Made by a program: the position numbers and the translations under genes. DNA of 5,709 nt, taken from Clostridia bacterium. GTDB lineage: Bacteria; Bacillota; Clostridia; Christensenellales; Pumilibacteraceae. Under the pieces are notes generated by a model that saw only the letters and a program-made list of their open reading frames with translations, made no database searches and was not told where the DNA came from. Of the stretch, positions 1 through 5,445 are shown one piece after another; the stretch's first letter is position 1; the number at the start of each line of letters is the position of its first letter. The stretch covers positions 1 through 5,709 of the forward strand of contig JAFTMM010000117.1 of the NCBI GenBank assembly GCA_017452405.1, read 5' to 3'.

Positions 1-1755
1 GCACGCCGTAAGCATACGCACGAGAAGTTTATCTCCCGTCTTATCCGTCAAATCGTCGTAATGCGAAAGTATCTGTCTTGCGTAAGGATATTCGCCTGCG
101 TCGAAAACGGAATTCCGCTGGCTAAGTAGTTTATCCAGCTTGCTACGCGCCGAAGATAACATACCGAGAGGCAGTTCGCCCTTTAAATGCGCCACGAACG
201 GATTGCGCTTTTTTGCTTCAACGTATCTGTAATACGTCTCCATCTTACCGCCGAGCGCGCCGTCTATTACTTCCAAAAGCGAAGCGTAGTCTGCAGACAT
301 CAATTCCTTGCTAGCAAGCAGACCTTTATAAATCTTAATGTCCTCGTCCGACTGCGTAGGCGCGTAGGACAGGTAATACATATCTATAAGACTGAGTCCG
401 AACTCTCCTTTGACCGACAACGCGCTCGAAATTTGTTCAAGCTTGTCTTTTTCGGCGTTGATCAGTTCACTAACTTCGTCGTGTCTTTGAGTGAGCAGGG
501 CAGACTCCTCAAGTCCGAGAGCCTTATTGTGCGCAGTAAGACAGCGGTCGTAGAACGCGCGACGCTCTTTAATAGGATCAACGAGGAACATAGCCTTTTC
601 GTTCAGCTCACCGAGGCGGTTATAAACCACGTCGAGAGCAGCTTTCTTTTGCGATACGACGAGGACTTTTTTACCCTTGCACAGCGCGTCTGAAATAATA
701 TTGACTATGGTCTGGCTTTTACCCGTGCCCGGAGGACCGTAAATGACCATATTACCCGCGCTTGCCACTTTTTCCACGACGGCACGTTGAGCGTAATCGA
801 TATCCCCGATAAAATAATGGTTTTTACTCGGTACGGGCGTAAACGGCTTGCCGGGCTTGCTGGGGTGGAGCAGTTCTTCGATCGCCGTATTTGACAGTTT
901 CTTTTTTTCCAGCTCGGTGTAGTCGTTATATATAGAGTTAGCAAGCGAGTAACGCGCAAGCACACACGCGCGCATAACGGCGGGAGCGTCGTGCGGTTTA
1001 GGCTCGGTAAATTTTTTGAAGTTATAAATATACTTATGGGCGGGCGGTTGGATTTTAATTCCAAAGCCCTTGAGGTAATCGAGTAGCGTGGGAATATCCT
1101 TGGGCATATTCGACGCGTCGAACTCGGTCACCAGCTCCTCGGTATTGAGATTTTTAGCCTGAGCGTAGGCAAATACAAGCGCTTTGTTAAGTCGAACGCT
1201 TTCGTTGCGTTTAAGCGTCAGCGTAGCCGACGAGCCGGTAATCTCTACCACACAAGGGAAGAAAAGCAGGGGAGCTTTGACAACGACGTCGCGCACCGTA
1301 CCGTAAACGAAAGGGTATCCGATAAAAAGTTCATACCTGCCCGTTTCCTTTTCTACGTCCTCGGCTTCGCGCTGAAGTACGCGCAAATCACCGAGTTCCT
1401 TTTCAAGCGAAGCGGTCATAGTCAACTTGATACGTTTTTCTATGCGCGCGCGTTCCGACTTTTCATCTTCTTTGCTGAGCATTTGAGTGGACAACTCGCC
1501 ATATAAGCGTTCGGAAAGAGCCTCCGCGCCAAGAAACCTACGAAGCGAAGGAATATTTGAGTCAAGTAGCGTAAACGATTCGCGTTTTCCCGACCACAGA
1601 AATTTGGTAAATTCCACCTGACGAGGCAAATCCTTTTCAAGCACCTTGCCGACGTCGTAGCCCATTTTCTTGCTGAACGAACGCGTATAAACGCTACGAT
1701 TTTTACCGCTTATCTCAATAAGCCGTTCTTTGTAATGCGTATAAATGCTTTTCAT
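1..1755 (-). CDS. Partial large SF1-type helicase/ATPase with DUF4011-like N-terminus (N-terminal 585 residues)
   Basis: One uninterrupted minus-strand frame runs from an ATG at 1755-1753 to the left edge, giving 585 codons with no stop; the C-terminus is outside the window. Residues about 4-25 (YKERLIEISGKNRSVYTRSF) resemble the start of DUF4011 helicases. A Q-motif-like DYAQRAVV surrounds Gln323. A perfect Walker A, GPPGTGKSQT, begins at residue 340 and is followed by motif Ia, VSQKKAALDVVYNRL, at 367-381. This pairing is typical of the AAA_11/UPF1-like SF1 fold. Residues about 405-450 are rich in E, K, L and Q and look like a coiled-coil insertion. Walker B and the later helicase motifs are not reached. 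Family members are usually cytosolic, well over 1000 residues, and may end in a nuclease-like domain; some are linked to phage defence, but nothing here shows that. The start was chosen because DUF4011-like sequence begins at once and a promoter lies directly upstream, although no Shine-Dalgarno is visible. ATPase identity is firm; the precise role is unknown. Confidence 0.88.
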   Translation of the reverse strand, partial: MKSIYTHYKERLIEISGKNRSVYTRSFSKKMGYDVGKVLEKDLPRQVEFTKFLWSGKRESFTLLDSNIPSLRRFLGAEALSERLYGELSTQMLSKEDEKSERARIEKRIKLTMTASLEKELGDLRVLQREAEDVEKETGRYELFIGYPFVYGTVRDVVVKAPLLFFPCVVEITGSSATLTLKRNESVRLNKALVFAYAQAKNLNTEELVTEFDASNMPKDIPTLLDYLKGFGIKIQPPAHKYIYNFKKFTEPKPHDAPAVMRACVLARYSLANSIYNDYTELEKKKLSNTAIEELLHPSKPGKPFTPVPSKNHYFIGDIDYAQRAVVEKVASAGNMVIYGPPGTGKSQTIVNIISDALCKGKKVLVVSQKKAALDVVYNRLGELNEKAMFLVDPIKERRAFYDRCLTAHNKALGLEESALLTQRHDEVSELINAEKDKLEQISSALSVKGEFGLSLIDMYYLSYAPTQSDEDIKIYKGLLASKELMSADYASLLEVIDGALGGKMETYYRYVEAKKRNPFVAHLKGELPLGMLSSARSKLDKLLSQRNSVFDAGEYPYARQILSHYDDLTDKTGDKLLVRMLTAC

Positions 1756-1765
1756 GCTCGTTTTT

Positions 1766-1794
1766 AGTATACACCAAAACCGTATTTTTTGCAA
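1766..1794 (-). promoter_or_regulatory. Probable sigma-A promoter of the helicase gene
   Basis: Read on the minus strand, TTGCAA (1794-1789) and TATACT (1771-1766) are separated by exactly 17 bp. Both are good matches to the sigma-A consensus. Transcription would start near 1759, only about 4 nt before the ATG at 1755, and no purine-rich Shine-Dalgarno lies between, so the mRNA would be nearly leaderless. Spacing and box quality support the call; the start site itself is not seen. Confidence 0.6.
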
Positions 1795-1809
1795 GTGGGA
1801 TAAATAAAG

Positions 1810-1850
1810 GCAATTATTAGATTTTGATTAAAAACCTTATGGATAATTGC
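1810..1850. repeat. Inverted repeat GCAATTAT / ATAATTGC in the divergent promoter region
   Basis: GCAATTAT at 1810-1817 is the exact reverse complement of ATAATTGC at 1843-1850, with 25 bp between. The centres of the arms are 33 bp apart, about three helical turns. The right arm touches the -35 box of the repressor promoter (1851). No U-tract follows either arm, so it is not a terminator. It could be a split operator for a dimeric regulator, or chance in AT-rich DNA. Confidence 0.4.
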
Positions 1851-1879
1851 TTGACTTGTCGAAAAAATGAGATTAAACT
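1851..1879 (+). promoter_or_regulatory. Probable sigma-A promoter of the DtxR-family repressor gene
   Basis: TTGACT (1851-1856) and TAAACT (1874-1879) are 17 bp apart. The -35 differs from consensus at one base and the -10 at two. Transcription would start near 1886, leaving a leader of about 37 nt that contains the Shine-Dalgarno at 1911-1917. A start here disfavours the upstream in-frame ATG at 1890, which would lie only about 4 nt from the RNA 5' end. A nearby TATATA at 1880 is too far from the -35 to be its partner. Confidence 0.55.
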
Positions 1880-1910
1880 TATATAAAAAATGAAACCTAT
1901 GCGCAGGGTA

Positions 1911-1917
1911 AAGGGTG
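1911..1917 (+). promoter_or_regulatory. Ribosome binding site that decides the repressor start
   Basis: The purine-rich AAGGGTG ends 5 nt before the ATG at 1923. The in-frame ATG at 1890 is preceded only by A/T sequence with no Shine-Dalgarno. Starting at 1923 gives MRTDQSIEDYLETIY, which matches the usual N-terminus of MntR/DtxR proteins; the 11 extra residues from 1890 do not. Confidence 0.75.
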
Positions 1918-1922
1918 AAAAT

Positions 1923-2285
1923 ATGAGAACAGATCAGTCAATTGAAGATTATCTTGAAACGATATATCTTCTTTCGCAGTCTAAGGGTGACGTACATAGA
2001 GCGGAGGTCGCCAGAGAACTAAACGTTTCTCAGCCTGCCGTGACCAAAGCCGTCAAAAAATTGCAAGATCTCGGTTACGTCCGCACCGAAGGTATGCATA
2101 TCTTTCTGACCGATAGCGGTAAAAGGCGCGCCACCGCCATTTATGCTCGCCACGTTGACATTCGCTCGTTTCTTATAAAGTTAGGCGTAAGCGAGGCAGT
2201 AGCGGAGGACGACGCCTGCCGTCTTGAACACGTCATAAGCAACGAAACGTACGAGGCGCTGAAAATATTTTTGAATTCCTTGTAG
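1923..2285 (+). CDS. DtxR/MntR-family metal-dependent transcriptional repressor (120 aa)
   Basis: The product is a cytosolic dimeric repressor of the DtxR/MntR family, which binds operator DNA when loaded with Fe(II) or Mn(II). Residues about 6-60 form the winged helix: the SIEDYLETIYLL helix, the helix-turn-helix VHRAEVARELNVSQPAVTKAVKKLQ, then the wing LGYVRTEGMHIFLT. Residues 65-120 form the metal-binding/dimerisation domain with Asp9, Glu12, His77, Cys99, Glu102 and His103 at the ligand positions. Asp9 is MntR-like, whereas Cys99 within DACRLEH is DtxR-like, so metal preference cannot be read from sequence. At 120 residues it is of the short type without the C-terminal SH3 (FeoA-like) domain of DtxR/IdeR. 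It lies divergent from the helicase and upstream of, but separated by a terminator from, feoAB, so it probably controls feo in trans. The stop codon lies inside a repeated sequence (2282-2299). Family assignment is firm; iron rather than manganese sensing is inferred only from context. Confidence 0.93.
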   Translation: MRTDQSIEDYLETIYLLSQSKGDVHRAEVARELNVSQPAVTKAVKKLQDLGYVRTEGMHIFLTDSGKRRATAIYARHVDIRSFLIKLGVSEAVAEDDACRLEHVISNETYEALKIFLNSL

Positions 2286-2335
2286 GACAGGGGCTTGCTC
2301 TGCCGTTAAGTTTTAACGTAGGACAGGGGCTTGCT
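2282..2335. repeat. Pair of 18-bp direct repeats GTAGGACAGGGGCTTGCT
   Basis: GTAGGACAGGGGCTTGCT occurs exactly at 2282-2299 and again at 2318-2335, offset by 36 bp. The first copy contains the TAG stop codon of the repressor. Each copy has a weak internal hairpin (CAGGG with CTCTG through G-U pairing in the first). Between them CGTTAA-GTT-TTAACG (2304-2318) is a perfect 6-bp stem with a 3-nt loop and no T-tract. The G-rich composition differs from the surrounding AT-rich intergenic DNA, suggesting an inserted or dispersed intergenic repeat, though dispersal cannot be judged from one window. Confidence 0.7.
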
Positions 2336-2350
2336 TCTTTCCGAATGGAA

Positions 2351-2440
2351 CGTCTTTGTCATCCTGAGCGTAGCGGTAGTGAAGTCGAAGGATCTAAGAT
2401 TTCTCCACTTCGCTTTGCGCTTCGTCCGAAATGACAGACG
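2351..2440. repeat. Imperfect palindromic intergenic element of the GTCATCCTGAGC...GAAGGATCT type
   Basis: The left arm, TGTCATCCTGAGCG to GGATCT (2357-2395), faces a right arm (2397-2436) whose reverse complement also starts TGTCAT and ends in ATCT. By eye about two thirds of aligned positions match, and many of the rest would be G-U pairs in RNA. The ends extend outward as CGTCT(TT)GTCAT and ATGACAGACG. The near absence of a loop means it could form a long hairpin in the repressor mRNA or a cruciform in DNA. Similar sequences are scattered between genes in many bacterial genomes (family knowledge); it resembles a small non-coding mobile palindrome. It has no coding capacity. Confidence 0.72.
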
Positions 2441-2545
2441 TCATCCAGACTATCCCATTCAGTCATCTTGAGCGTCCCATTCAGACATCCTGACTATCAC
2501 ATTAAGCTATCCCATTCAGTCATCCTGAGCGTAGTCGAAGGATCT
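2438..2545. repeat. Mosaic of degenerate short repeats ending in a second GTCATCCTGAGC...GGATCT copy
   Basis: CTATCCCATTCAGTCATC followed by TTGAGCG or CTGAGCG occurs at 2450-2474 and 2507-2531, a 25-bp unit with one mismatch. Between these lie partial copies: TCCCATTCAGACATCCTGA at 2475-2493 and CTATCACATTA at 2494-2504. The last unit runs into GTAGTCGAAGGATCT, so 2519-2545 equals the left arm of the preceding palindrome with an 11-bp segment (2374-2384) missing. This looks like repeated slippage or partial duplication of one intergenic element. No gene is visible. Confidence 0.65.
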
Positions 2546-2558
2546 CAATTTATATCAC

Positions 2559-2588
2559 AAAAAATCGCAGTACACCCTGCGATTTTTT
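2559..2588 (+). terminator. Intrinsic terminator after the repressor gene
   Basis: AAAAAATCGCAG (2559-2570) pairs perfectly with CTGCGATTTTTT (2577-2588) around a 6-nt loop, TACACC. The stem ends in six T on the plus strand and, by symmetry, six T on the minus strand, so it could work in both directions. It lies 273 bp beyond the repressor stop, after the repeats, and upstream of the feo promoter. It therefore separates the repressor transcript from feoAB. Confidence 0.85.
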
Positions 2589-2620
2589 CGCGATAAAAGA
2601 AAAATTTTGCAAAAAATTAC

Positions 2621-2635
2621 TTAACTATGGTTAAT
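2621..2635. promoter_or_regulatory. Candidate operator dyad TTAAC-TATG-GTTAA upstream of the feo promoter
   Basis: TTAACTATGGTTAA (2621-2634) is a perfect 5-bp inverted repeat with a 4-bp centre, ending six bases before the -35 box at 2641. The embedded TATGGTTAAT (2626-2635) matches TATGGATAAT (1838-1847) upstream of the repressor -35 at nine of ten positions. DtxR-family proteins bind AT-rich dyads near promoters, so this is a reasonable candidate site. It is not a clear match to the classic MntR or IdeR boxes, and the regulator is not shown. Confidence 0.4.
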
Positions 2636-2640
2636 TTTTA

Positions 2641-2670
2641 TTGACAAAGCGCATATAAATTATGTATAAT
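2641..2670 (+). promoter_or_regulatory. Strong sigma-A promoter of the feo operon
   Basis: Perfect TTGACA (2641-2646) and TATAAT (2665-2670) are 18 bp apart. Transcription would start near 2677, giving a leader of about 33 nt with the Shine-Dalgarno TAAGGAG at 2698-2704, 5 nt before the feoA ATG. The leader is too short for a known metal riboswitch. A promoter this close to consensus is expected to need a repressor. Confidence 0.85.
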
Positions 2671-2709
2671 ACGCAAGGAAATTAACTTTTTTACAGATAA
2701 GGAGTCGTA

Positions 2710-2946
2710 ATGATAATTAAGAAATTAAGCGAGCTAAAGCCGGGGGAGGCAGGCGTAATCGTCGATACTCACGGCAGTGGCTGGATGCGTAAGCGTATGC
2801 TTGATATGGGCGTTACTAAGAGTGCGCCGGTAGTTTTCAAGAAGAGCGCGCCTCTCGGCGATCCTATCGAAGTGAGCTTGCGCGGTTACGAGCTTTCTCT
2901 CAGAAAATCGGAAGCCGATTTGGTTGACGTGGAGGTGAAAGCATGA
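2710..2946 (+). CDS. feoA: FeoA ferrous iron transport accessory protein
   Basis: This is a 78-residue cytosolic protein with the SH3-like FeoA fold, about the usual length of the family. Recognisable features are the start KKLSELKPGEAGVIVD, the central RKRMLDMGVTKSAPVVF and the later PIEVSLRGYELSLRKSEADLVDV, which together give the beta-barrel pattern of FeoA and of the C-terminal domain of DtxR. FeoA is required for, or stimulates, FeoB-mediated Fe(II) uptake, probably by contact with FeoB; the mechanism is unsettled. The ATG at 2710 follows TAAGGAG with 5-nt spacing. Its TGA overlaps the feoB ATG (ATGA, 2943-2946), so translation of the two is probably coupled. It is the first gene of the feo operon. 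Confidence 0.95.
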   Translation: MIIKKLSELKPGEAGVIVDTHGSGWMRKRMLDMGVTKSAPVVFKKSAPLGDPIEVSLRGYELSLRKSEADLVDVEVKA

Positions 2947-5207
2947 TAACGATAGCTCTCGCAGGCAACCCTAACTGCGGTAAAACCACGCTTTTTAACG
3001 CACTTACCGGTGCAACTGCGCACGTAGGTAACTGGCCGGGCGTAACGGTAGACAAGCGCGAAGGTGTTTGCAAGAAAGGCGAACAGCCCGTTAATATCGT
3101 GGACCTTCCCGGTATCTACTCACTTTCTCCGTACACACCTGAAGAAGTAATTGCACGTAACTTCATTCTCGACAGCAGACCTGATTGCGTAATCAATATC
3201 GTTGACTCAACCAACCTCGAACGTAACCTCTACCTTACCACCCAGCTTATGGAGATGGACGTACCCGTAGTTGTTGCGCTCAATATGACGGACGAGCTGG
3301 ACAGGCGCGGTGATAAAATCGACGCAAAACTTCTCGAAGAACGTCTTGGTTTACCCGTACTTCGCATTTCCGCACTCAGCGGTTACGGCATTAAGGACCT
3401 TATCAACCGCACGATAGCGACTGCAAAACGTCCCAGAAAGGGAATTAGCGTTCTTGCAGGCACGACTATCTCGGATGCCGTTTCACAAGTAGCCGAGAGA
3501 ATGAAAGACGACGTGTCCTCGCCCGTATTCCATGCAATCAAACTTATTGAAGGTGACAGCGTAGAACGCGACGTTCACAAGCGTAGCGCAGCGTTTGCAG
3601 ATAAACTGCTTGCAGGCGTTAACGATCCCACGTTTGGAAGCGATATCGAAGCTCTCGTAGCTAACGCAAGATACGATTACATAACCAAGAATTATTCTCC
3701 CGCCCTCACTAGAAAGAGCGGAGATGGAGTAAAGCTCACTAAGTCCGACAAAATCGACAGAATTCTTACCAACAAGTGGGCAGGTATTCCCATCTTTGCG
3801 GCAATACTTTTCGCAATCTTCCACTTGACTTTCTCCGAGGATTTACTCTTCCTCGGCGCAATTATCGCTCCTTTCGGCGAGTGGTGCGCTACTATCACCG
3901 AAGAATTCCCCGTACTCAGCATCTTCTTTTCGGGCGGACTTAACTCACCCGGCGTAATGCTGTTTAACGCATTAGACCTATTAACTTCAACGATAGGCGA
4001 GGGCATAGCAACAGGACTTGAGAGCGCAGGCGCTGCCGAATGGGCGATAGGTCTCGTAGGCGACGGTATACTCGGCGGTCTGTTCGCGGTACTTTCCTTC
4101 CTTCCTCAAATACTCCTTCTGTTCTTCTTCTTTTCGATTCTCGAAGACAGCGGATATATGGCGCGCGTAGCGTTTATTCTTGACAGAATTTTCCGTCGTC
4201 TTGGACTTTCGGGCAGAGCATTCATGCCTATGATTATGGGCTTTGGTTGCTCCATTCCTGCAATGGTCAATACGAGAACGCTAGCCGACGAAAAAGAACG
4301 AACGGCAACTATTAGAGTAATACCTTTCTTCTCGTGCGGAGCTAAGCTTCCCATACTCACGGCTATGGCAGGCGGTATGATTGGAGCGTTTGGTCTTGGA
4401 GAAGTAGCTGATCTTATCGTAACGCTTATGTACTTGCTCGGTATGGTGACAGCATTTATCGCGATAATCGCTATGCGTAGTACCACCATGCGTGGGGAAA
4501 TAACTCCTTTCATTATGGAGCTTCCCGACTACCGTGCGCCCGGCATGAAGAGCACTATGCTTCACCTTTGGGATAAAGCTAAGCACTTCATTCAGAAAGC
4601 GTTCACCATTATCCTTGCTTCCACAATCGTCATCTGGTTCTTCTCGCACTTCACCTGGAATTGGCAGTTCGTACCTGACGAGAATATGGATACTAGTATC
4701 CTTGCATCGCTCGGTATGCTCGTTCAGCCTATCTTTACTCCGCTTGGCTTCGGCGCACAGCTCGGCCCGATAGGTTGGGTATTCGCAGTAGGCGCAGTTA
4801 CCGGTCTTATTGCAAAGGAAAACGTAATAGCGACTTTCGGAACGCTCGCCTCTGCAGTCGTAACAGGTTTCACCGCAGACGAAGCTCTTGAGGGCGTAGA
4901 CGCGGTTGAAGCGCTCATTAGCGCAACGGATATTAGCGGGGCGGCGTGCGTAGCGTTCATAATGTTCAACATGCTCACTATTCCTTGCTTCGCGGCAGTC
5001 GCGGCAGCAAAAGCAGAAGTTCCTAAGGGCAAGTTCAAATGGACGCTCCTGTTCTGGATTGCTTCGTCGTATATCGCGGCAGCTGCAATCTACACCGTAG
5101 GCGAGTTCATCTGGCCCGTAGCAATATGGGCGGTAGTAATTGCCGTAGCAACCGCAGGAATAATTTGGTTCAATAAGAATAATGAGAAAGAACTTAAAAC
5201 TGCATAA
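2943..5207 (+). CDS. feoB: FeoB ferrous iron permease with N-terminal G-protein domain
   Basis: This is a full-length FeoB of 754 residues, the inner-membrane Fe(II) transporter. The N-terminal GTPase domain carries G1 GNPNCGKTT (8-16), the switch region VGNWPGVTV with Thr35 (G2), G3 DLPG (54-57), G4 NMTD (114-117) and G5 SALSG (143-147). A helical regulatory segment covers about 165-270. The membrane part starts near 281 and includes hydrophobic segments near 281-297, 378-399, 489-511, 553-570, 608-624, 667-690 and 700-742. It contains the family signatures EDSGYMARVAFILD (from Glu401), GFGCSIPAM with Cys436, PFFSCGAKLP with Cys465, and AKENV with Glu626. The two conserved cysteines lie in the gate-like repeats proposed to line the Fe(II) path. 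The ATG at 2943 has GGAGGTG at 2931-2937. The next gene starts 9 bp after the stop. No truncation or missing motif is seen. Confidence 0.97.
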   Translation: MITIALAGNPNCGKTTLFNALTGATAHVGNWPGVTVDKREGVCKKGEQPVNIVDLPGIYSLSPYTPEEVIARNFILDSRPDCVINIVDSTNLERNLYLTTQLMEMDVPVVVALNMTDELDRRGDKIDAKLLEERLGLPVLRISALSGYGIKDLINRTIATAKRPRKGISVLAGTTISDAVSQVAERMKDDVSSPVFHAIKLIEGDSVERDVHKRSAAFADKLLAGVNDPTFGSDIEALVANARYDYITKNYSPALTRKSGDGVKLTKSDKIDRILTNKWAGIPIFAAILFAIFHLTFSEDLLFLGAIIAPFGEWCATITEEFPVLSIFFSGGLNSPGVMLFNALDLLTSTIGEGIATGLESAGAAEWAIGLVGDGILGGLFAVLSFLPQILLLFFFFSILEDSGYMARVAFILDRIFRRLGLSGRAFMPMIMGFGCSIPAMVNTRTLADEKERTATIRVIPFFSCGAKLPILTAMAGGMIGAFGLGEVADLIVTLMYLLGMVTAFIAIIAMRSTTMRGEITPFIMELPDYRAPGMKSTMLHLWDKAKHFIQKAFTIILASTIVIWFFSHFTWNWQFVPDENMDTSILASLGMLVQPIFTPLGFGAQLGPIGWVFAVGAVTGLIAKENVIATFGTLASAVVTGFTADEALEGVDAVEALISATDISGAACVAFIMFNMLTIPCFAAVAAAKAEVPKGKFKWTLLFWIASSYIAAAAIYTVGEFIWPVAIWAVVIAVATAGIIWFNKNNEKELKTA

Positions 5208-5216
5208 GGAGACGTT

Positions 5217-5387
5217 ATGGGACTTCTTGAAATAATCATCATCTGCGTAGCAGTCGTAATCGTCGGCGCCGTAATAGGCGTAGCAATTTGGCGTAAGTCC
5301 AAAGGCAAGAGTGGCGGTTGTGGTTGTGGCAGTAGTAGTTGTTCGTCTTGCCCCGGCTGTTCGAGCGCAAAACGAAAGAAAAAATAA
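5217..5387 (+). CDS. FeoB-associated Cys-rich membrane protein (56 aa)
   Basis: A small gene starts at the ATG at 5217, 9 bp after feoB. Its Shine-Dalgarno AAGGAG (5206-5211) overlaps the feoB TAA. The 56-residue product has one hydrophobic helix at about 3-25 (LLEIIIICVAVVIVGAVIGV), then a basic stretch WRKSKGK. A Cys-rich tail follows with Cys35, 37, 42, 45 and 48 in the pattern C-x-C-x4-C-x2-C-x2-C, ending in KRKKK. Cys10 lies within the helix. This matches the small FeoB-associated Cys-rich proteins found after feoB in Bacillota, in place of FeoC. The tail could bind iron or another metal beside FeoB, but no function is established. By the positive-inside rule the Cys-rich, Lys-rich tail should be cytoplasmic. 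Confidence 0.9.
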   Translation: MGLLEIIIICVAVVIVGAVIGVAIWRKSKGKSGGCGCGSSSCSSCPGCSSAKRKKK

Positions 5388-5401
5388 CATGCCTTAATAT
5401 G

Positions 5402-5445
5402 ACTCATCTGAGTTTATCCTTCCATCTGTAATCGGGGTTAACCCC
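5402..5445. repeat. Two short perfect palindromes downstream of the feo operon
   Basis: ACTCA-TC-TGAGT lies at 5402-5413 and the uninterrupted 12-bp palindrome GGGGTTAACCCC at 5434-5445, directly against the terminator stem that starts at 5446. In addition GACTCAT occurs at 5401-5407 and again at 5451-5457 in the terminator's left arm, so the first copy could compete for pairing with the right arm (5464-5470). They may be part of the transcript 3' end structure or a protein-binding site; no function can be assigned. Confidence 0.5.

Noticed and set aside
187..693. Plus-strand open frame of 168 codons opposite the helicase gene
   Set aside because: It lies antisense within the helicase frame, which has clear Walker A and motif Ia. 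The antisense product has no recognisable motif and no ribosome binding site that I can see.
705..1640. Minus-strand open frames at 705-1064 and 1440-1640
   Set aside because: Both are in a different minus frame inside the helicase coding sequence and show no family features; they are frame shadows.
1890..1922. Upstream ATG at 1890 as the repressor start
   Set aside because: No Shine-Dalgarno precedes it, it would be about 4 nt from the predicted RNA start, and the extra 11 residues are not part of the family N-terminus.
2282..2545. CRISPR array
   Set aside because: Repeats are few, unequal in length and spacing, and partly overlapping; there are no uniform spacers and no cas genes.
2671..2709. 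Metal-sensing riboswitch in the feo leader
   Set aside because: The predicted leader is only about 33 nt, mostly AT-rich, with no stable stem and a plain Shine-Dalgarno.
4281..5390. Long minus-strand open frame (369 codons) opposite feoB and the Cys-rich gene
   Set aside because: Despite its length it is antisense to well-supported genes. Its Cys-, Tyr- and Arg-rich composition reflects the complement of feoB codon use, and no promoter or ribosome binding site is evident.
3483..5407. Other minus-strand open frames opposite feoB (3483-3824, 3692-4006, 4106-4513, 4724-5038, 5090-5407)
   Set aside because: They overlap feoB, or feoB and the Cys-rich gene, in antisense, overlap one another, and carry no recognisable domain.
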